A stretch of DNA of 64,000 nucleotides from an uncultured Marinomonas sp. (lineage in GTDB: Bacteria > Pseudomonadota > Gammaproteobacteria > Pseudomonadales > Marinomonadaceae), in NCBI GenBank assembly GCA_947493575.1, contig CANLRQ010000008.1, positions 1 to 64,000 of the forward strand. The letters run 5' to 3'. The position numbers were made by a program, and so were the translations under genes. Positions within the stretch are counted from its first letter, which is position 1; each line of letters opens with the position of its first letter. Shown one piece after another: positions 7,726 to 16,371 of this stretch. Under the pieces are notes generated by a model that was given only the letters and a program-made list of their open reading frames with translations, searched no databases and was not told where the DNA came from.

Positions 7726-8745
7726 TCATTGATGGAATATTTTATCTAATTCAGCAATATATAGCGCTTTGTCAGATGTTGGCAACCAAGCGCCTTCGAA
7801 AGCATTTTTGGCTAATTGATAAAGCTCTGTTTCGGTAAGGTTACTGTCTTCAATTAATGCCTTATAGTTTTCATTCATATAACCACCAAAGTAGGCAGGG
7901 TCGTCTGAATTCACCGTTGCATTTAAATTAACTTGTAGCATTTTTTGAATAGGGTGATGCTCCATCGTATCCACAACGCAAAGTTTTAAATTGGACAACG
8001 GGCAGACGGTTAATGTTAACTTGCGTTTTTGAATTTCTGCGGTAAGTTGGGTGTCTTCCAAAGCTCGGTTACCATGATCAATTCGATCAACCTCAAGGCA
8101 ATCTAAGGCTTGCCAAATATACTCTGGTGGCCCTTCTTCTCCGGCATGAGCCGTAATTTTTAATCCCAGCTCTCTGCATTCTTGAAACACTCTAGCAAAC
8201 TTTTCTGGTGGGTGGTTGAGTTCTGAGCTGTCTAATCCCACGGCGTCTATTTTATCTAAAAAGGGCTTTGCTAAATTGAGTGTAGCAAATGCACTTTCTT
8301 CACTTAAATGGCGTAAAAAAGACATGATAAGTCTGTAACTCATTCCCCATTTTACTTTTGCGTCCTCAAGCGCTTTACTAATACCATTTATTTGAACATC
8401 GAATGGGATGTCTCTTTCTAGGTGGCCTTGGGGATCAAAAAATATCTCTGTATGAACGACATTTTGACTGTGAACTTTCTCTAGATAAGCCATGGTCAAA
8501 TCATAGAAATCGTTTTCAGTTAGTAAAACAGCCATGCCTTGGTAATAAATATTTAAAAAATCTTGTAAATTATTGAATTGATAGGCGGCTTTAAGCTCTT
8601 CGATAGATTGATAAGGCAGTTGTATTTGGTTTCTATTGGCAATTTTGAACATGAGCTCAGGTTCAAATGTGCCTTCGATATGAAGATGAAGTTCTGTTTT
8701 AGGCATTTGTTCTGCGAGTTTAATCAGCTCAATTTTTGTGCGCAT
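7726..8745 (-). CDS. Adenine deaminase type 2 / adenosine deaminase family
   Basis: Zinc-dependent deaminase of the adenosine deaminase superfamily, 339 residues. Metal and catalytic residues are all visible: H20 and H22 (ELHLHIEG), H200 and E203 (HAGEEGPPE), H224 (RIDHGN) and D281/D282 (NSDDP). The EEGPPEYIWQALD segment is typical of the adenine deaminase (adenine to hypoxanthine) branch rather than classical adenosine deaminase, where Glu is followed by small residues. I favour adenine as substrate but cannot exclude adenosine. It begins 1 base after xdhC ends and so shares its transcript. Its neighbours handle xanthine dehydrogenase maturation and urate breakdown, so it likely feeds hypoxanthine into that route. 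Confidence 0.87.
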   Translation of the reverse strand: MRTKIELIKLAEQMPKTELHLHIEGTFEPELMFKIANRNQIQLPYQSIEELKAAYQFNNLQDFLNIYYQGMAVLLTENDFYDLTMAYLEKVHSQNVVHTEIFFDPQGHLERDIPFDVQINGISKALEDAKVKWGMSYRLIMSFLRHLSEESAFATLNLAKPFLDKIDAVGLDSSELNHPPEKFARVFQECRELGLKITAHAGEEGPPEYIWQALDCLEVDRIDHGNRALEDTQLTAEIQKRKLTLTVCPLSNLKLCVVDTMEHHPIQKMLQVNLNATVNSDDPAYFGGYMNENYKALIEDSNLTETELYQLAKNAFEGAWLPTSDKALYIAELDKIFHQ

Positions 8746-8746
8746 C

Positions 8747-9580
8747 TTATACCTCTTTGGAAGTCATGTGGATATCCGTCACGGATTCCTGAGTTGTGAT
8801 TTTTTGAGTATTCTTTTGCTGCTTGATTTTTAGAATTTGCGATAAAGTTGAAATGGCAATTTCACCCGGTTGCTTGCTGGTAATATCTGCATCTCCCATT
8901 GGACACATCATGGAATGAATCGTTTCCTCATGAACCCCTTTGTCCCTAAGTTTATGTTTAAAACGAGCACTCTTTGTTTTAGAGCCAATAACACCTAAAT
9001 AAGCAAAATCATTTCGTTTTAGTATTTTCTCAGATAAATCTAAATCAAGCTGGTGGTTATGGGTTAATACTAAATAATAGCAGCTTGTTGGCATATCGGT
9101 TATTTCATCTACTGGGTAGTCGGATTGAACTTTAATGATATTGGGTGGTAGTTCAGTAGGGAACTCAGCTTCTCGACTATCTATCCAGTAAACTTTACAG
9201 GGGATTTGGCTTAAACAGTGAACGATAGCTTTACCTACGTGACCCGCGCCAAAAATGGCAAGTGTGAAGTCTGGTTGAAAAACACCTTCAAATAGAAGTG
9301 AAATTTTACCGCCGCAGCACTGTCCAAGAGTTGCGCCAAGCGAATATTTCTTTATATTTTCACTCACTTGTTTTGATATTAAACACTCTCTAGCATACGC
9401 CATGGCTTGCCATTCTAAATGCCCACCTCCAATCGTACCAAAGATGGAGTCTTTTGTTATTAACATGCGAGCGCCGAGTTCTCTGGGCGTAGAACCTTTA
9501 ATAGAAGTTACAGATACCATGATAAAATCGATACCTGCTGTTTCTAGAGATGCTGCTTGCTGTATCCAATGTGCTCTCAT
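8747..9580 (-). CDS. xdhC: Xanthine dehydrogenase accessory protein XdhC
   Basis: A 277-residue XdhC-family chaperone, which binds molybdenum cofactor, promotes its sulfuration and inserts it into xanthine dehydrogenase. Family marks are SIKGSTPRELGARM (about residues 26-39), GTIGGGHLEWQA (48-59), the QCCGG cysteine pair (87-91) and a Rossmann nucleotide motif IFGAGHVG (109-116) in the C-terminal half. The genes for the dehydrogenase subunits (xdhA, xdhB) are not in the window, an unusual separation. It forms a unit with the deaminase gene downstream. A palindromic element (9607-9689) lies immediately upstream, so its promoter may overlap that element. Confidence 0.9.
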   Translation of the reverse strand: MRAHWIQQAASLETAGIDFIMVSVTSIKGSTPRELGARMLITKDSIFGTIGGGHLEWQAMAYARECLISKQVSENIKKYSLGATLGQCCGGKISLLFEGVFQPDFTLAIFGAGHVGKAIVHCLSQIPCKVYWIDSREAEFPTELPPNIIKVQSDYPVDEITDMPTSCYYLVLTHNHQLDLDLSEKILKRNDFAYLGVIGSKTKSARFKHKLRDKGVHEETIHSMMCPMGDADITSKQPGEIAISTLSQILKIKQQKNTQKITTQESVTDIHMTSKEV

Positions 9581-9606
9581 GGTGACTCCTACGGATTAAT
9601 ATGATT

Positions 9607-9689
9607 GAGACCTTTTCACGATTACTACGTTTGCTAAGACTTTGTTAAAAACAGACTTATCATCGCTCATGACTTCGTGCAAAGGTCTC
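9607..9689. mobile_element. Palindrome-ended element, copy 2 (83 bases)
   Basis: The left arm GAGACCTTTTCACGA (9607-9621) mirrors the right arm TCGTGCAAAGGTCTC (9675-9689) with one mismatch. The interior (TTTGCTAAGACTTTGTT, then ACTTATCATCG) closely follows copy 1. The flanking bases show only ATT on both sides, with no 5-base duplication. It sits between hiuH and xdhC on the minus strand, so its RNA hairpin could end hiuH transcription or affect xdhC expression. Confidence 0.72.
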
Positions 9690-9747
9690 ATTTTTGATAA
9701 TATTACGCCCAATTACTTTATGAGAAAGCGTTCCAGTTCATGCTTCC

Positions 9748-10101
9748 CTAACTTCCTTTATAGGTGCTATAACCGTAAGGTGAGACTAGTAATGGAACGT
9801 GGTAGTGGTCGTTCGGGTTGTTGATGCCAAAACGAATAATAATTTCATCTAGAAAATGCGGGCTATCTTGTTGTATACCCTTATTTTGAAAATATTCTCC
9901 AATTGAAAATTCAATTTCATATTTGCCTATTTCAAACATGCTTTCAGGAAGAATCGGGTTATCACAGCGGCCATCATTGTTTGTCATGGAGGCGGCCACT
10001 TTGACTTTATTATCTCCTTGAAGCTTAAACAAAGTAATTGCAACACCTGCTGCTGGCAAGCCGCTCATTGTATCGAGTATGTGGGTTGTTAAGTATCCCA
10101 T
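9748..10101 (-). CDS. hiuH: 5-hydroxyisourate hydrolase (transthyretin-like)
   Basis: Hydrolyses 5-hydroxyisourate, the uricase product, to OHCU, which UraD (16372) then decarboxylates. It has 117 residues, normal for the family. The catalytic set is visible: H7 (LTTHILD), R45 (NDGRCD), the HYH group at 99-101 and the C-terminal signature YKGS (114-117; the usual form is YRGS, so Lys replaces Arg). It has no signal peptide, so it is cytosolic. It is transcribed leftward, between the BMP protein gene and xdhC. No urate oxidase gene is in the window. Confidence 0.93.
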   Translation of the reverse strand: MGYLTTHILDTMSGLPAAGVAITLFKLQGDNKVKVAASMTNNDGRCDNPILPESMFEIGKYEIEFSIGEYFQNKGIQQDSPHFLDEIIIRFGINNPNDHYHVPLLVSPYGYSTYKGS

Positions 10102-10217
10102 GATTTTTTCCTTTCAATAAAGCAAAATAAGAAACATTAGTTTTAGTTTTTTTTGAAAGATATTCAATGGTTTTTTTAATGATTTGCAGTTGTTTGGCGA
10201 CTATAAAGTAGGAGGGA

Positions 10218-10250
10218 AAAGAACAGTTGCAAAATTCACAACTGTTCTTT
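10218..10250 (-). terminator. Terminator of the BMP transporter operon
   Basis: AAAGAACAGTTG (10218-10229) pairs perfectly with CAACTGTTCTTT (10239-10250). On the minus strand it lies 7 bases past the stop of the binding-protein gene and is followed by TTTTCCC. It separates that operon from hiuH. Confidence 0.75.
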
Positions 10251-10256
10251 GAGTGG

Positions 10257-11324
10257 TTAGTTCGGTATAGAGTCTTTAATACCTTCTACATACCAATTTA
10301 CTTGCGCTAATTCAGCATCAGTTAAGGTATGTCCTGCTTCAATAACAAGCTTACCTTCGTTGCTCATGATCGGGCCTGTAAAGGGATGGAATTTACCTGA
10401 ACGAATGTCATCATAAGTTGTTTGGATTTTGGTTTTCACATCAGCAGGTAGATTATCGTTGATTGATGCTATGCTTAGCATGTCGTCTTTAAAGCCGCCC
10501 CAGAAATCTTGTGGCTTATAGGTGCCATTCATAACGGCTTCAGTAGTGCTGATGTAGTAAGGAGCCCAATCATCACGAACAGAGAATATGTGAGCGTTTG
10601 GCCCAAAATGGCTCATGTCAGACGCTTGACCAATTCCACGAACACCGCGCTTTTCTGCTGCAATAAGTGGTGCAGGGCTATCAGTATGTTGTAAAAGAAC
10701 GTCAACACCTTGATCCATTAATGCATTTGCTGCATCGGTTTCTTTACCTGGATCATACCAAGTGTTAACCCAAACTATTTTCATTTCAACATCAGGGTTC
10801 ACAGTTTTTGCGGCCATGTAAACAGAGTTAATATCACGAATCACTTCAGGAATAGGGAATGAAGCAATGTAACCAAGTTTGTTAGTTTTGGTCATCATGC
10901 CAGCAGCAATACCTGATACATAACGTCCTTCATAAGTACGCAGTGTGTATGTACCAACATTTTTAGAACGTTTGTAGCCTGTCGCATGTTCAAATGTTGT
11001 CTTTTTAAAGCGTTTTGCCACTTTAATTGTCGGATTCATATAACCAAAAGAGGTCGTGAAAATAAGGTCGTTACCTGATTTTGCTAATTGAGTGATAACT
11101 CGCTCGGAATCGGCACCTTCAGAAACATTTTCAACGTAAGTTGTTTTAACCTTACCTCCAAAATGTTTTTCCAGTTCTTCACGTCCACGGTTATGTTCGT
11201 AGCTCCATCCATGGTCACCCACAGGGCCAACATATACAAAACCAACTTTGAATGGATCTTCTGCTTGTGCTGTTGATAACCCAGCAACAAGACCAAGTCC
11301 GATCAATAAGCTTTTTAACTTCAT
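10257..11324 (-). CDS. BMP-family ABC transporter substrate-binding protein
   Basis: A 355-residue periplasmic binding protein of the Bmp/PnrA family. It has a signal peptide (residues 1-21, ending AQA) and the family segments FVYVGPVGDHGWSYEHNRG near the N-terminus, TTSFGYMNPT, and VRGIGQASDMSHFGP. Characterised members bind nucleosides or purine-type ligands. It is last in the operon ATPase-permease-permease-binding protein, separated from the second permease by 141 bases holding a shortened palindromic element. Its setting among adenine and urate degradation genes suggests a purine, nucleoside or ureide ligand, which is inference. It is followed by a strong terminator. Confidence 0.9.
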   Translation of the reverse strand: MKLKSLLIGLGLVAGLSTAQAEDPFKVGFVYVGPVGDHGWSYEHNRGREELEKHFGGKVKTTYVENVSEGADSERVITQLAKSGNDLIFTTSFGYMNPTIKVAKRFKKTTFEHATGYKRSKNVGTYTLRTYEGRYVSGIAAGMMTKTNKLGYIASFPIPEVIRDINSVYMAAKTVNPDVEMKIVWVNTWYDPGKETDAANALMDQGVDVLLQHTDSPAPLIAAEKRGVRGIGQASDMSHFGPNAHIFSVRDDWAPYYISTTEAVMNGTYKPQDFWGGFKDDMLSIASINDNLPADVKTKIQTTYDDIRSGKFHPFTGPIMSNEGKLVIEAGHTLTDAELAQVNWYVEGIKDSIPN

Positions 11325-11387
11325 CTATTAACTCCTTTGCGCTTAATGCGCTCTTCATGGTTGTACTTAATTTTTATGTTATAAGGT

Positions 11388-11438
11388 AAGACCTTTGCAC
11401 GATGACAACGCTTGCTAATGACTTTGTGCAAAGGCCTC
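11388..11438. mobile_element. Palindrome-ended element, copy 3 (51 bases, shortened)
   Basis: The left arm AAGACCTTTGCACGA (11388-11402) mirrors the right arm TTGTGCAAAGGCCTC (11424-11438) with a few changes. The interior keeps CTTGCTAATGACTT but lacks the middle part present in copies 1 and 2. Flanking AAGGT (11383-11387) and AAGAT (11439-11443) match at 4 of 5 bases. It lies inside the transporter operon, between a permease gene and the binding-protein gene, where it could fold in the mRNA and set their ratio. Confidence 0.65.
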
Positions 11439-11465
11439 AAGATAAAAACAGTGCTTTCATAGGTT

Positions 11466-12398
11466 TTAAGCCATTTGCCTTGGGTCAAATGGCTTGCCTA
11501 AAGATCTTGGTGCCAGTAATTTTTCTTTGAAATGATCCGCGCTAATAATAACCATCACAACGACTGTGGCAACATAAGGCAACATTGCCAGTAAATTAGG
11601 CGAGATTGACCAACCCATACCCTGAAGTACAAGGTGCATAATGCTGGCTAAACCGAATAGATAGGCTCCAAGCATGATGCGTCCGACACGCCATGATGCA
11701 AAAACCACTAGTGCTAAAGCAATCCAGCCTCTACCAGAGGTCATGTTTTCTATCCACATCGGAGTATAAACTAGTGACATATAGGCTCCAGATAATCCAG
11801 CCATGCCGCCACCAAACATGATGGCAAGATAGCGTACTTTGAGTACTTTAATACCAATGGCATTTGCAGCATGAGGGTTCTCACCAACGGCTTTAATAAT
11901 TAGCCCAATGCGAGTTTTTGTTGCTACATAAGATACGAGTGCCGCTAATGCAAAGGAAACATAAACGAGCAAATCATGAGTAAATAAAATGCGCCCTATA
12001 AAAGGGATATCTGATAAAACAGGAATGATGATTGGTTGGAAGCCTTGAATCGTTTGTCCAACAACATCGGAACCAACAAAAGCACTGAGTCCTGTGCCAA
12101 ATATGGTTAATGCGAGACCTGTAGCAACTTGATTGGCACCTAAATGTAAGACTAAAAAGGCAAAAATCAAACTCATGAACATGCCTATTATTATGGCACC
12201 GAGTACGCCAAGACCGACAGAACCGGAGCTATAAGCCGCAAGGAAACCAACAACCGCGCCCATGAGCATCATGCCTTCTTGTCCTAAGTTAAGTACACCT
12301 GATTTTTCACAAATGACTTCACCTAATGCAATGAGAAGTAATGGTGTGCCTGTTTTAATGGCAGAGAAAAGAATTTGAGACAATAATTCAGCGTCCAC
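11466..12398 (-). CDS. ABC transporter permease (BMP-type importer, subunit 2)
   Basis: A 310-residue inner-membrane permease of the sugar/nucleoside BPD_transp_2 family. It is nearly all hydrophobic with about eight to ten membrane segments. Recognisable stretches are CEKSGVLNLGQEGMM near residue 30, LTIFGTGLSAFVG, and VGENPHAANAIGIKV around residue 180. It pairs with the 357-residue permease upstream, which ends 3 bases before it, to form the channel. This architecture (two unlike permeases, a double ATPase and a BMP lipoprotein or binding protein) is that of nucleoside or purine importers. Confidence 0.9.
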   Translation of the reverse strand: MDAELLSQILFSAIKTGTPLLLIALGEVICEKSGVLNLGQEGMMLMGAVVGFLAAYSSGSVGLGVLGAIIIGMFMSLIFAFLVLHLGANQVATGLALTIFGTGLSAFVGSDVVGQTIQGFQPIIIPVLSDIPFIGRILFTHDLLVYVSFALAALVSYVATKTRIGLIIKAVGENPHAANAIGIKVLKVRYLAIMFGGGMAGLSGAYMSLVYTPMWIENMTSGRGWIALALVVFASWRVGRIMLGAYLFGLASIMHLVLQGMGWSISPNLLAMLPYVATVVVMVIISADHFKEKLLAPRSLGKPFDPRQMA

Positions 12399-12401
12399 AC
12401 A

Positions 12402-13475
12402 TTACTCCTGAATAGGTTGGTTGGAAATGAAGGTTAAGCGGTAGCGAATAAAGAAATCGCACGCCAGTAAGAAAAACAACAGGACACCTTGGAACATGCC
12501 TACAACTGCGGTAGGAACGCCTATTTCAATTTGCGCTAAGTCACCGCCCATATAAAGTACGGCCATAAATGTTGCAGACAATAAAGCGCCAAGAGGATGT
12601 AATCTGCCTAGGTAAGCAACTATGATAGCGGAATAACCGTAGCCGGGTGAAATACTAGGAATTAGCTGGCCTATAGGGCCGGTTACTTCAGCAACACCAG
12701 CAAGACCTGCTAAGCCACCAGCAATTAACATTACTGTCCAACTGAGCTTTTTGCCATTGAAGCCAGCGTATCGAGCGGCGGGTTCATCCTCCCCAAAAAC
12801 ACGAATTTGAAAACCTATGTGACTCTTATTAAGTAATATCCAAGCAGCGAACGCAGATATAATAGCCAGAACAATACCAAGGTGTATTCTTCCGTCTTCG
12901 AAAAGAACAGGGAGAGTAACGGCATCACTAAATAAAGCGGACTCAGGGAAGCCATAACCATCAGGGTCCCTTAATGGCCCATGTACCGCCCATAGCAATA
13001 AATAGAGCGCTATATAGTTAAACATGATCGTAGTAAGAATCAGGTTGGAATTAAATTTCAGTTTTAAATAGGTGGGGAATGCAGCCCATACCATTCCTGA
13101 AACAACGCCACATAAAATGGCAATAGGTAATGCAAAAATAGAGGTGGAATCGATAAGAGCAAGAGCAGCAGCACCGCCACCTAAGGCCCCCATGAGCAGC
13201 TGTCCTTCTGCACCAATGTTCCATAAATTTGCTCGATAACAAAGGGAAAGCCCAACGGCACAAAGTAACAGAGGCCCCATTTTAACGAACATTTCGCCTA
13301 TGTTATACAAATCAGACAAAGGAGCAATAAGCAGTACGTGCATGGCTTGTATTGGGTCTTTGCCTAAAGTTGAGAATAAAACCGAGCTAAAAATTAAGGT
13401 CAGAATAATTGCCAAAATAGGAGAGGCAATTTTCATTAGTGTGCTTTGTTCAACTCGTGCTTGTATGCGAATCAT
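12402..13475 (-). CDS. ABC transporter permease (BMP-type importer, subunit 1)
   Basis: A 357-residue inner-membrane permease, partner of the one at 11466-12398. Features include an N-terminal helix after IRIQARVEQSTLMK, the segment LCYRANLWNIGAEGQLLMGA around residue 80, VFGEDEPAARYAGFNGKKLSW around 230, and a hydrophobic C-terminal region. It overlaps the stop of the ATPase gene by 4 bases, which implies translational coupling. The substrate is not evident from the sequence; gene context suggests purines or nucleosides. Confidence 0.9.
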   Translation of the reverse strand: MIRIQARVEQSTLMKIASPILAIILTLIFSSVLFSTLGKDPIQAMHVLLIAPLSDLYNIGEMFVKMGPLLLCAVGLSLCYRANLWNIGAEGQLLMGALGGGAAALALIDSTSIFALPIAILCGVVSGMVWAAFPTYLKLKFNSNLILTTIMFNYIALYLLLWAVHGPLRDPDGYGFPESALFSDAVTLPVLFEDGRIHLGIVLAIISAFAAWILLNKSHIGFQIRVFGEDEPAARYAGFNGKKLSWTVMLIAGGLAGLAGVAEVTGPIGQLIPSISPGYGYSAIIVAYLGRLHPLGALLSATFMAVLYMGGDLAQIEIGVPTAVVGMFQGVLLFFLLACDFFIRYRLTFISNQPIQE

Positions 13476-15019
13476 TGCGTTGCCTCCAAAGATTCAGGGA
13501 TAAAACTACCGGCCATCCACAAACCGATCTGCTCAATGTCTGTCTCATCCGTTTTTATTAGAGGGGAAAGGTGGCCGTCACAGACAGCACCAATTCTATC
13601 GGCAAGTAAAAACAGCTCATCAATGTCTTCTGAAACTAACAGGATGGCGGCACCTTCGTCTCTTAATTTAAGAAGAGATTGATGGATGGATAGGGCAGCA
13701 CCTACGTCCACACCCCAGGTTGGGTGGGCGCAAATAAGCACAATGGGGTTTTGGCCAATTTCTCTGCCCATAATGAATTTTTGTAAGTTACCGCCGCTTA
13801 AACTTTTTGCATCGGAAAACTCGCCGTGGCATTTTACTTTATATTGATCGATAATTTTTTGAGCGTGCTGTTGTACTTTTTTCCAATTCACAAGGCCATT
13901 ACTAATAAAGCCTTTGCTTTGGGTTAGTAGAGTATTTTCTGTTAGAGACATTTCAGGAACAGCTCCTCTACCGAGGCGTTCTTCGGGAACATTTGCCATA
14001 CCTAATTGTCGCCTTTCTCCTGCATCAAGCTTGCCAATGTCTTGTTGATTAAGAAACAACATGTTGTTTACCAGCCGGCCGTCCTCGCCGCTAATTGCAG
14101 CCATTAGCTCGTCTTGACCGTTACCAGCAACACCCGCAATACCCAGTATTTCACCTGCTTTTAAATCAAAATTGATTTTCTTAAGTTCAGTTCCAAAGGG
14201 TTGCTTTGTAGGAAGGTTAAGCTCCTTTGCTTGAAAAATAACCTTGCTGCCTTCTTTTTTAGAGTAGCCAGCATCTTGTTCTGCAAGGTCACCCACCATC
14301 ATTTTTGCGATACTTGAAGGGGATTCTTCACGAGGTGAACAAGTACTAATGACTTTTCCTCCACGAAGAATGGTCGCTTTTTGACAAATTTCAGTGACTT
14401 CATGAAGTTTGTGACTAATAAATAAAATACTACACCCCTCTGCGGAGAGCTTATTTAATACAACAAATAAGTTTGCCACTTCTTGAGGCGTTAAAACGGA
14501 AGTAGGTTCATCCAAAATAAGCAACTTAACGGATTGAACTAAACAGCGTAAAATTTCTACTCGCTGCCTCTCTCCAATAGATAGGGAATGGATGTAACGA
14601 TCAGGATCAACATCTAATCCATAGGCTTTGGATAAGTTGCGTATTTTTTCGGGTAAATTTTCGATAGCGATAAGTTGTTTTTTACTTAAACAAAGCTCAA
14701 TGTTTTCAGAGACGGTCAAGGTTTCAAATAATGAAAAATGTTGAAAAACCATGCCGATACCTAGATCTCTAGCATCGCTTGGAGACTTCACATGAACCTG
14801 CTCTCCATCCCATATTATCTTCCCTTGATCTGGGGAGACTACGCCATAAATAGTTTTTACCAAGGTACTTTTGCCTGCTCCATTTTCTCCTAAAAGAGCA
14901 TGAATCTCTCCTGGAAGTAAAGACAGACTAATATTGTCATTTGCTAAGCAACCAGGGTATTGCTTAGTAATGTTTTCTAATTTTATTCGGCAGTCAGTGG
15001 TATCAGTAGATATTGCCAC
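13472..15019 (-). CDS. ABC transporter ATP-binding protein, double-domain
   Basis: A 515-residue protein with two fused ATPase domains that powers the BMP-type importer. The first domain has Walker A GENGAGKST (44-52), signature LSIGE (146-150) and Walker B LLILDEP (166-172). The second has a degenerate Walker A (GVAGNGQDE) but a good signature LSGGNLQK around residue 410, the usual asymmetry of sugar/nucleoside importer ATPases. It is first gene of the operon, transcribed leftward from the 15020-15406 region it shares with puuE. Confidence 0.92.
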   Translation of the reverse strand: MAISTDTTDCRIKLENITKQYPGCLANDNISLSLLPGEIHALLGENGAGKSTLVKTIYGVVSPDQGKIIWDGEQVHVKSPSDARDLGIGMVFQHFSLFETLTVSENIELCLSKKQLIAIENLPEKIRNLSKAYGLDVDPDRYIHSLSIGERQRVEILRCLVQSVKLLILDEPTSVLTPQEVANLFVVLNKLSAEGCSILFISHKLHEVTEICQKATILRGGKVISTCSPREESPSSIAKMMVGDLAEQDAGYSKKEGSKVIFQAKELNLPTKQPFGTELKKINFDLKAGEILGIAGVAGNGQDELMAAISGEDGRLVNNMLFLNQQDIGKLDAGERRQLGMANVPEERLGRGAVPEMSLTENTLLTQSKGFISNGLVNWKKVQQHAQKIIDQYKVKCHGEFSDAKSLSGGNLQKFIMGREIGQNPIVLICAHPTWGVDVGAALSIHQSLLKLRDEGAAILLVSEDIDELFLLADRIGAVCDGHLSPLIKTDETDIEQIGLWMAGSFIPESLEATQ

Positions 15020-15406
15020 AATGTACTCTCTATCTAATAAGCCATGAAATAATGACCGGGTTTTTGTTTGGTATTAAATTTTGGGTATTTTTAATTCAAT
15101 AATGCCCATCATTGGTGCTAAAAAAGCACCTAATTAAATTTTTTGATTTTATTGGTGCGTTTGCCCTAACTGTTAATGCCGTTAAATACACTGATGACCT
15201 ATCAAAATTCAAATCGTTTGAAACTTTTGTTTCAGATAAACAAATTTTGTGCCAATTATTTTGATTTTTAGTGTTTTTTTAAAGTGGCGAAATAATACGT
15301 AAATTTTTAATATTTGTCTTCTTGGTCAAATATTAAATGTGCTAAAAGGACAAATAAATTTATGAAAACTGCAATTAAGATGAAAAGTGTAAGAAGAAAA
15401 TAGTTT
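15020..15406. promoter_or_regulatory. Divergent control region, importer operon / puuE
   Basis: 387 AT-rich bases without a gene separate the leftward importer operon from rightward puuE. Seen here: a small inverted repeat GGTGCT-AAAAA-AGCACC (15114-15130) that could be an operator or weak terminator; a minus-strand TGGCACAAAATTTGTT (15239-15254), which resembles a sigma-54 promoter except that -12 GC is GT; and a 13-codon mini-ORF ending 3 bases before puuE. No known riboswitch was recognised. Shared control of import and breakdown is likely. Confidence 0.45.
15362..15403 (+). other. Possible 13-residue leader peptide before puuE
   Basis: An ATG at 15362 opens a frame MKTAIKMKSVRRK ending in TAG at 15401-15403, three bases before the puuE ATG. 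AGGA lies 12 bases upstream, rather far. Both this ATG and the puuE ATG sit in TTATGAAAAC, so it may be a local duplication with no function. Confidence 0.2.
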
Positions 15407-16315
15407 ATGAAAACATATCAGCGAGACTTTATTGGTTATGGTGACAATCCACCGCATCCTCAGTGGCCTAACGACGCAAGAGTGGCTGTTCAGTTTGTAT
15501 TGAATTATGAAGAAGGGGGCGAAAATAGTATTTTAGAAGGTGATGAGGCTTCTGAAGCTTTCTTATCTGAAATTGTTGGCGCGGATACTAGGCAGGGTGT
15601 TCGTCATATGAGTATGGAATCTATTTATGAATATGGAAGTCGTGCAGGAGTTTGGCGGCTACTAAGTTTATTTAAGCAGTTTGATATACCGTTAACTGTT
15701 TTTGCTGTCGCTATGGCTTTAGAAAAGCACCCTGCGATTGCAAAAGCATTTGTGGATGCTGGTCATGAAATTTGCAGTCACGGATACCGTTGGATTGATT
15801 ATCAATATGTTGATGAAGCAACGGAAAAGGAACATCTACATAAAGCAATTGAAATCATTACCCGTGTGACAGGCTCGCGTCCTTTGGGCTGGTATACAGG
15901 CCGAACAAGTCCTAATACCCATCGATTAGTCGCAGAAGAAGGGGGCTTTTTATATAACGCAGATGATTATAGTGATGATTTGCCGTTTTGGCGGGACGAC
16001 ATAAACGGTCCTCAACTTATTATTCCATATACGCTTGATACGAATGACATGAGATTTGCTTCTTATCAAGGGTTTAATACAGGGGAGCACTTTTTTCAAT
16101 ATCTAAAAGATGCTTTCGATACTTTGTATGAAGAGGGATTGCATGCACCTAAAATGCTGTCTATAGGATTACATTGCCGCTTAGTTGGTCGTCCCGCACG
16201 TATTGCTGGCTTAAAACGATTTCTAGAATACGTAAAGTCCCATGAGAAGGTTTGGCTTTGTCGGCGTATTGATATTGCTCATCATTGGCGGGCGCATTTT
16301 CCATATAAAAAATAG
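15407..16315 (+). CDS. puuE: Allantoinase PuuE (polysaccharide-deacetylase fold)
   Basis: A 302-residue metal-independent allantoinase of the PuuE type, which opens allantoin to allantoate. The N-terminus has the family segment RDFIGYGDNPPHPQWP, followed by NYEEGGE. The NodB-like core contains GHEICSHGYRWIDYQ and GWYTGRTSPNT, and LSIGLHCRLVGRPARI lies near the end. The length fits. It is cytosolic. The next gene, 56 bases on, is uraD, so the pair is likely cotranscribed. The following pathway enzymes (allantoate hydrolase, ureidoglycolate lyase) are not in the window. Confidence 0.93.
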   Translation: MKTYQRDFIGYGDNPPHPQWPNDARVAVQFVLNYEEGGENSILEGDEASEAFLSEIVGADTRQGVRHMSMESIYEYGSRAGVWRLLSLFKQFDIPLTVFAVAMALEKHPAIAKAFVDAGHEICSHGYRWIDYQYVDEATEKEHLHKAIEIITRVTGSRPLGWYTGRTSPNTHRLVAEEGGFLYNADDYSDDLPFWRDDINGPQLIIPYTLDTNDMRFASYQGFNTGEHFFQYLKDAFDTLYEEGLHAPKMLSIGLHCRLVGRPARIAGLKRFLEYVKSHEKVWLCRRIDIAHHWRAHFPYKK

Positions 16316-16371
16316 CCGTCTCTCTTTTCTGTAAATCTGATAAAGGCGTAAATCTAGAAGGTATATAAATT

